From Cyclostephanos tholiformis (taxonomy: Eukaryota > Bacillariophyta > Thalassiosirophyceae > Thalassiosirales > Thalassiosiraceae), in contig JALLPB010001223.1 of assembly GCA_036939975.1 (NCBI GenBank), forward strand, positions 1 to 10,618: DNA of 10,618 bases, written 5' to 3'. The translations under genes and the position numbers were made by a program. Below are positions 8,528 to 10,618 of this stretch, one piece after another (position 1 is the first letter of the stretch; every line of letters starts with the position of its first letter). Under the pieces are notes generated by a model that was given only the letters and a program-made list of their open reading frames with translations, had not been told where the DNA came from and searched no databases.

Positions 8528-8662
8528 GATCTGGTCCAACTTTCGGGGTTCTAGGCTGTACATTCTGAAACTTTTCTCATAAACATGCCATTAATTTACC
8601 AAAGATGTCAGATACTTACTCTGTTTTACCTAACACACACGCAGCTCTTGTCACATCCTACA

Positions 8663-10601
8663 TCACGGCCGCAATGCAGCTTGGGTCTCGTCAACGAACA
8701 TCCTCGACGCCTGACGCCGCGCCTCGTCAATATTTGCTGGAAGAACCCTTCGGCAAGACGCCTTATTCGGCAATGCGAAAGTGAAGTAAAAGTGATTGCT
8801 CACTTCGGCCTTTTTCATTTCTGGGCAAGTAACCCAACAGACCACCTCGACTGCGACCAGCGGCATGGCCTCGTGACCGTCGACGTACGACCCAAGATTC
8901 CGCCCATCTGGATTCGTATATAAGATCAAACTTTTGAACACTAGGAGGTCGCCTACATCGACTGGCTTGTCGAAGCTGATATCATCAACCTCGATGAAAC
9001 GGGGCTTGTCCCCACCGAACAAATAAGCAGTGGCAAATGCCTGTACATATATCGATGCGAGGGACGTAAGTAAGGGGGCGTTGTGGGGGAAGAGGAAGGG
9101 TGGGGGGGAGAAAAGGAAGGCAGAAAAAGGGGAGACAAAATCACAAGGGATCGCGTTTTCGGATCCCGCACGACGAAAGAACAGGAAACCACCCTCATAT
9201 TTCGTGTTGTTGTATTTACAATCTTCCCAACACTCCGTGGTATCCACACCGAACCCCGACTTCGCAATGATGTGGTGGAAGCGCTATAAATAAACTAAAA
9301 CTCACCAGCTCAAACGCGCGTCTCATCAGGAACCCGCCAAAAATACGATCGTGCAAATTCCGCGCTTGCGGCTGCGCCACCATGGCATTGGATTGGGTCG
9401 TTTGTGATATGAGCATCGTGTTCGGGTTTGCGAGCGACGGCATCTGCAGCAAGGGACCAGCCTCCTCGAGTAGTTGCTTAGCGCGGGCGTCGATCTTAAG
9501 AGACTGTTCGGAGAGTGGACGCCCAAGCTCAACCTTGTTTCGTCGAGCTTCCTTCCTCGCTTGGGCCTTCACCGCTCCCAGCTCGAAGTTTACCCTCTCC
9601 TCATCGGTCTCTGGAATGAGCGACGGTATATTGATCGCCTTCTTCGTCTCAGGATGCAGTGTGACGAATGTGAAGTACGCCTCTAACCATTCCGATCCTC
9701 CGCCTTCGTTCCCGCCATCCGCGATCCTCATCCTGATTTCCATCGAGCTCGATCCCACCCACGTGACTTTACCCGACAGGTATTGATCGGAGTCTATGTT
9801 TGGCCGTCGACGGACGCGTATCCTATCCACCCCAGCAGTGACGATGAGCGGGAGGGTATCATTCCCCTCGACATCAACGACGTGATTGAAGGCTATGTTT
9901 CCAGCCAGGGCGTCGAGGTCCTCCAATATCTTTCCAAATCGCATCTCGCCCCAAGGATTACGATAAGTCTCCAGTAGGAATCGATCCTGGCTGAATAGGT
10001 AAGGTATCCCAACCTCGGACTCTCGCGGGTGTTTGCCCTTGCCTTTTCGATCGGCAGATTTCGATGACAAAGACTTGTTGCCATCGGGGGCACTGATGCT
10101 GCCGCTAGTGGCGGCGGCAGCATCAGAGAGAACCTTCGCGGCTGCATAAGAGACACTATAGTCTCCCCTCGCGCCGCTCATGACACGACGCTTTGCCTCG
10201 TCGCGAGTTCTCCACAATTGCTAGAGAGAGGAGAGAGAAAAGTTGTGCGAATAAAGTCTAATGTCTTTAAAATATATCCAATACTACCAGAACATCGAAT
10301 GCAAGCAGCGACTCACCGATACTATTGGCGATTTGTTCCAGGTTTGGACGGGGACGGGCACCGCCGTATCGTTGGCATTGCCATGATCATCATTGCCATT
10401 GCCAATGCTGCCGTTGTTGCCGCCATCATCGCGGCAGTCGCAATCACCGCCGGTGTGGTTGGGCGAAAGATACGCAGAGCAACGATGAATCCATCGCACC
10501 TTGCTTGGCTGCCTCGACCGAGACGACAATGATGTTGTCACTGCTATCATTTTTTTATGGGAAAATGGAGCATTCCCAAAAACATAAAAACATAAAGACA
10601 T
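8663..10601 (-). CDS. ACOT9: Mitochondrial acyl-CoA thioesterase, ACOT9-type double hotdog, three exons, 525 aa
   Basis: Minus-strand exons are 10601-10317, 10220-9306 and 9040-8663. Introns 10221-10316 (96 bases) and 9041-9305 (265 bases) begin GTGAGT and end in AG; both are phase 0. The joins give SPIVSQLWRTR and RRAFELAFATAYLFGG, the latter repairing the second hotdog helix. The first hotdog (about 180-285) carries YRNPWGEMRFGKILEDLDAL and AGNIAFNHV; the second (about 383-500) carries NLHDRIFGGFLMRRAFEL and FIEVDDISFDKPVDVGDLL. The family hydrolyses acyl-CoA to free fatty acid and CoA. The N-terminus is Ser/Arg-rich and nearly free of acidic residues (MIAVTTSLSSRSRQPSKVRW), typical of a mitochondrial presequence, followed by a Gly/Asn/Asp-rich linker. 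The ATG at 10601 follows an in-frame TGA; the ATG at 10550 (508 aa) is an equally good start. A 5' exon beyond the window cannot be excluded. Intron 2 has a long pyrimidine tract on the sense strand. Confidence 0.9.
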
Positions 10602-10618
10602 ATGTCATTTTGACATAA

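Larger units (their letters stand above)
8087..8662. other. Convergent intergenic region between the hydroxylase and ACOT9
   Basis: These 576 bases separate the two stop codons and must hold both 3' ends. The main content is a two-copy tandem repeat at 8212-8527. The flanks (8087-8211 and 8528-8662) show no gene, RNA or obvious poly(A) signal that I can support. Confidence 0.6.

Noticed and set aside
8585..8923. 112-residue plus-strand open frame near the end of ACOT9
   Set aside because: It is mostly antisense to the second hotdog domain and shows no homology I recognise.
9041..9247. Open frame extending ACOT9 exon 3 upstream through intron 2
   Set aside because: Its apparent start is a GTG, the intron is not a multiple of three, and joining 9306 to 9040 restores the conserved hotdog sequence exactly.
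1..10618. CRISPR arrays, tRNA, rRNA, prokaryotic operons or a mobile-element transposase
   Set aside because: No regularly spaced repeats, cloverleaf, rRNA-like sequence or transposase or reverse-transcriptase motif was found; the intron-bearing genes show that the DNA is eukaryotic nuclear.

Overview
The window is nuclear DNA of a eukaryotic microalga, most likely a stramenopile and plausibly a diatom. The evidence is four spliced protein genes with short GT-AG introns (77 to 265 bases), tight gene packing, heavy trinucleotide repeats inside exons, and a protein set that includes a GATOR2 subunit and a mitochondrial-type acyl-CoA thioesterase. Lineage is inferred from gene architecture, not from a marker gene. 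Exon joins were worked out by hand from splice consensus, reading-frame phase and agreement with known family motifs.

Layout from left to right: (1) 82-1262, plus strand, an alpha/beta-fold hydrolase in two exons, preceded by an 18-base C tract and a 15-codon upstream ORF whose stop overlaps the main start. (2) 1357-5628, minus strand, a five-exon gene for a MIOS (GATOR2/SEA complex) protein of about 1295 residues, enlarged by low-complexity insertions. It converges on gene 1 with only 94 bases between the stop codons. (3) 5629-5992, a 364-base spacer between divergent genes, most of which is an imperfect 224-base inverted-repeat element (5661-5884) flanked by a short direct repeat. (4) 5993-8086, plus strand, a five-exon secretory-pathway prolyl 4-hydroxylase of 528 residues. 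It has a signal peptide, an acidic stretch, a segment resembling the VHL beta domain, a ShKT domain and a complete 2-oxoglutarate/Fe(II) dioxygenase core. (5) 8087-8662, a convergent spacer with two tandem copies of a 158-base unit. (6) 8663-10601, minus strand, a three-exon ACOT9-type double-hotdog acyl-CoA thioesterase with a likely mitochondrial presequence.

The four genes do not form an evident pathway. They are a nutrient-sensing subunit, a protein-modifying hydroxylase, a lipid thioesterase and a hydrolase of unknown substrate. The points most worth follow-up are the VHL-like segment fused to a prolyl hydroxylase, the fold-back element filling the shared promoter of MIOS and the hydroxylase, and the tandem 158-base repeat.
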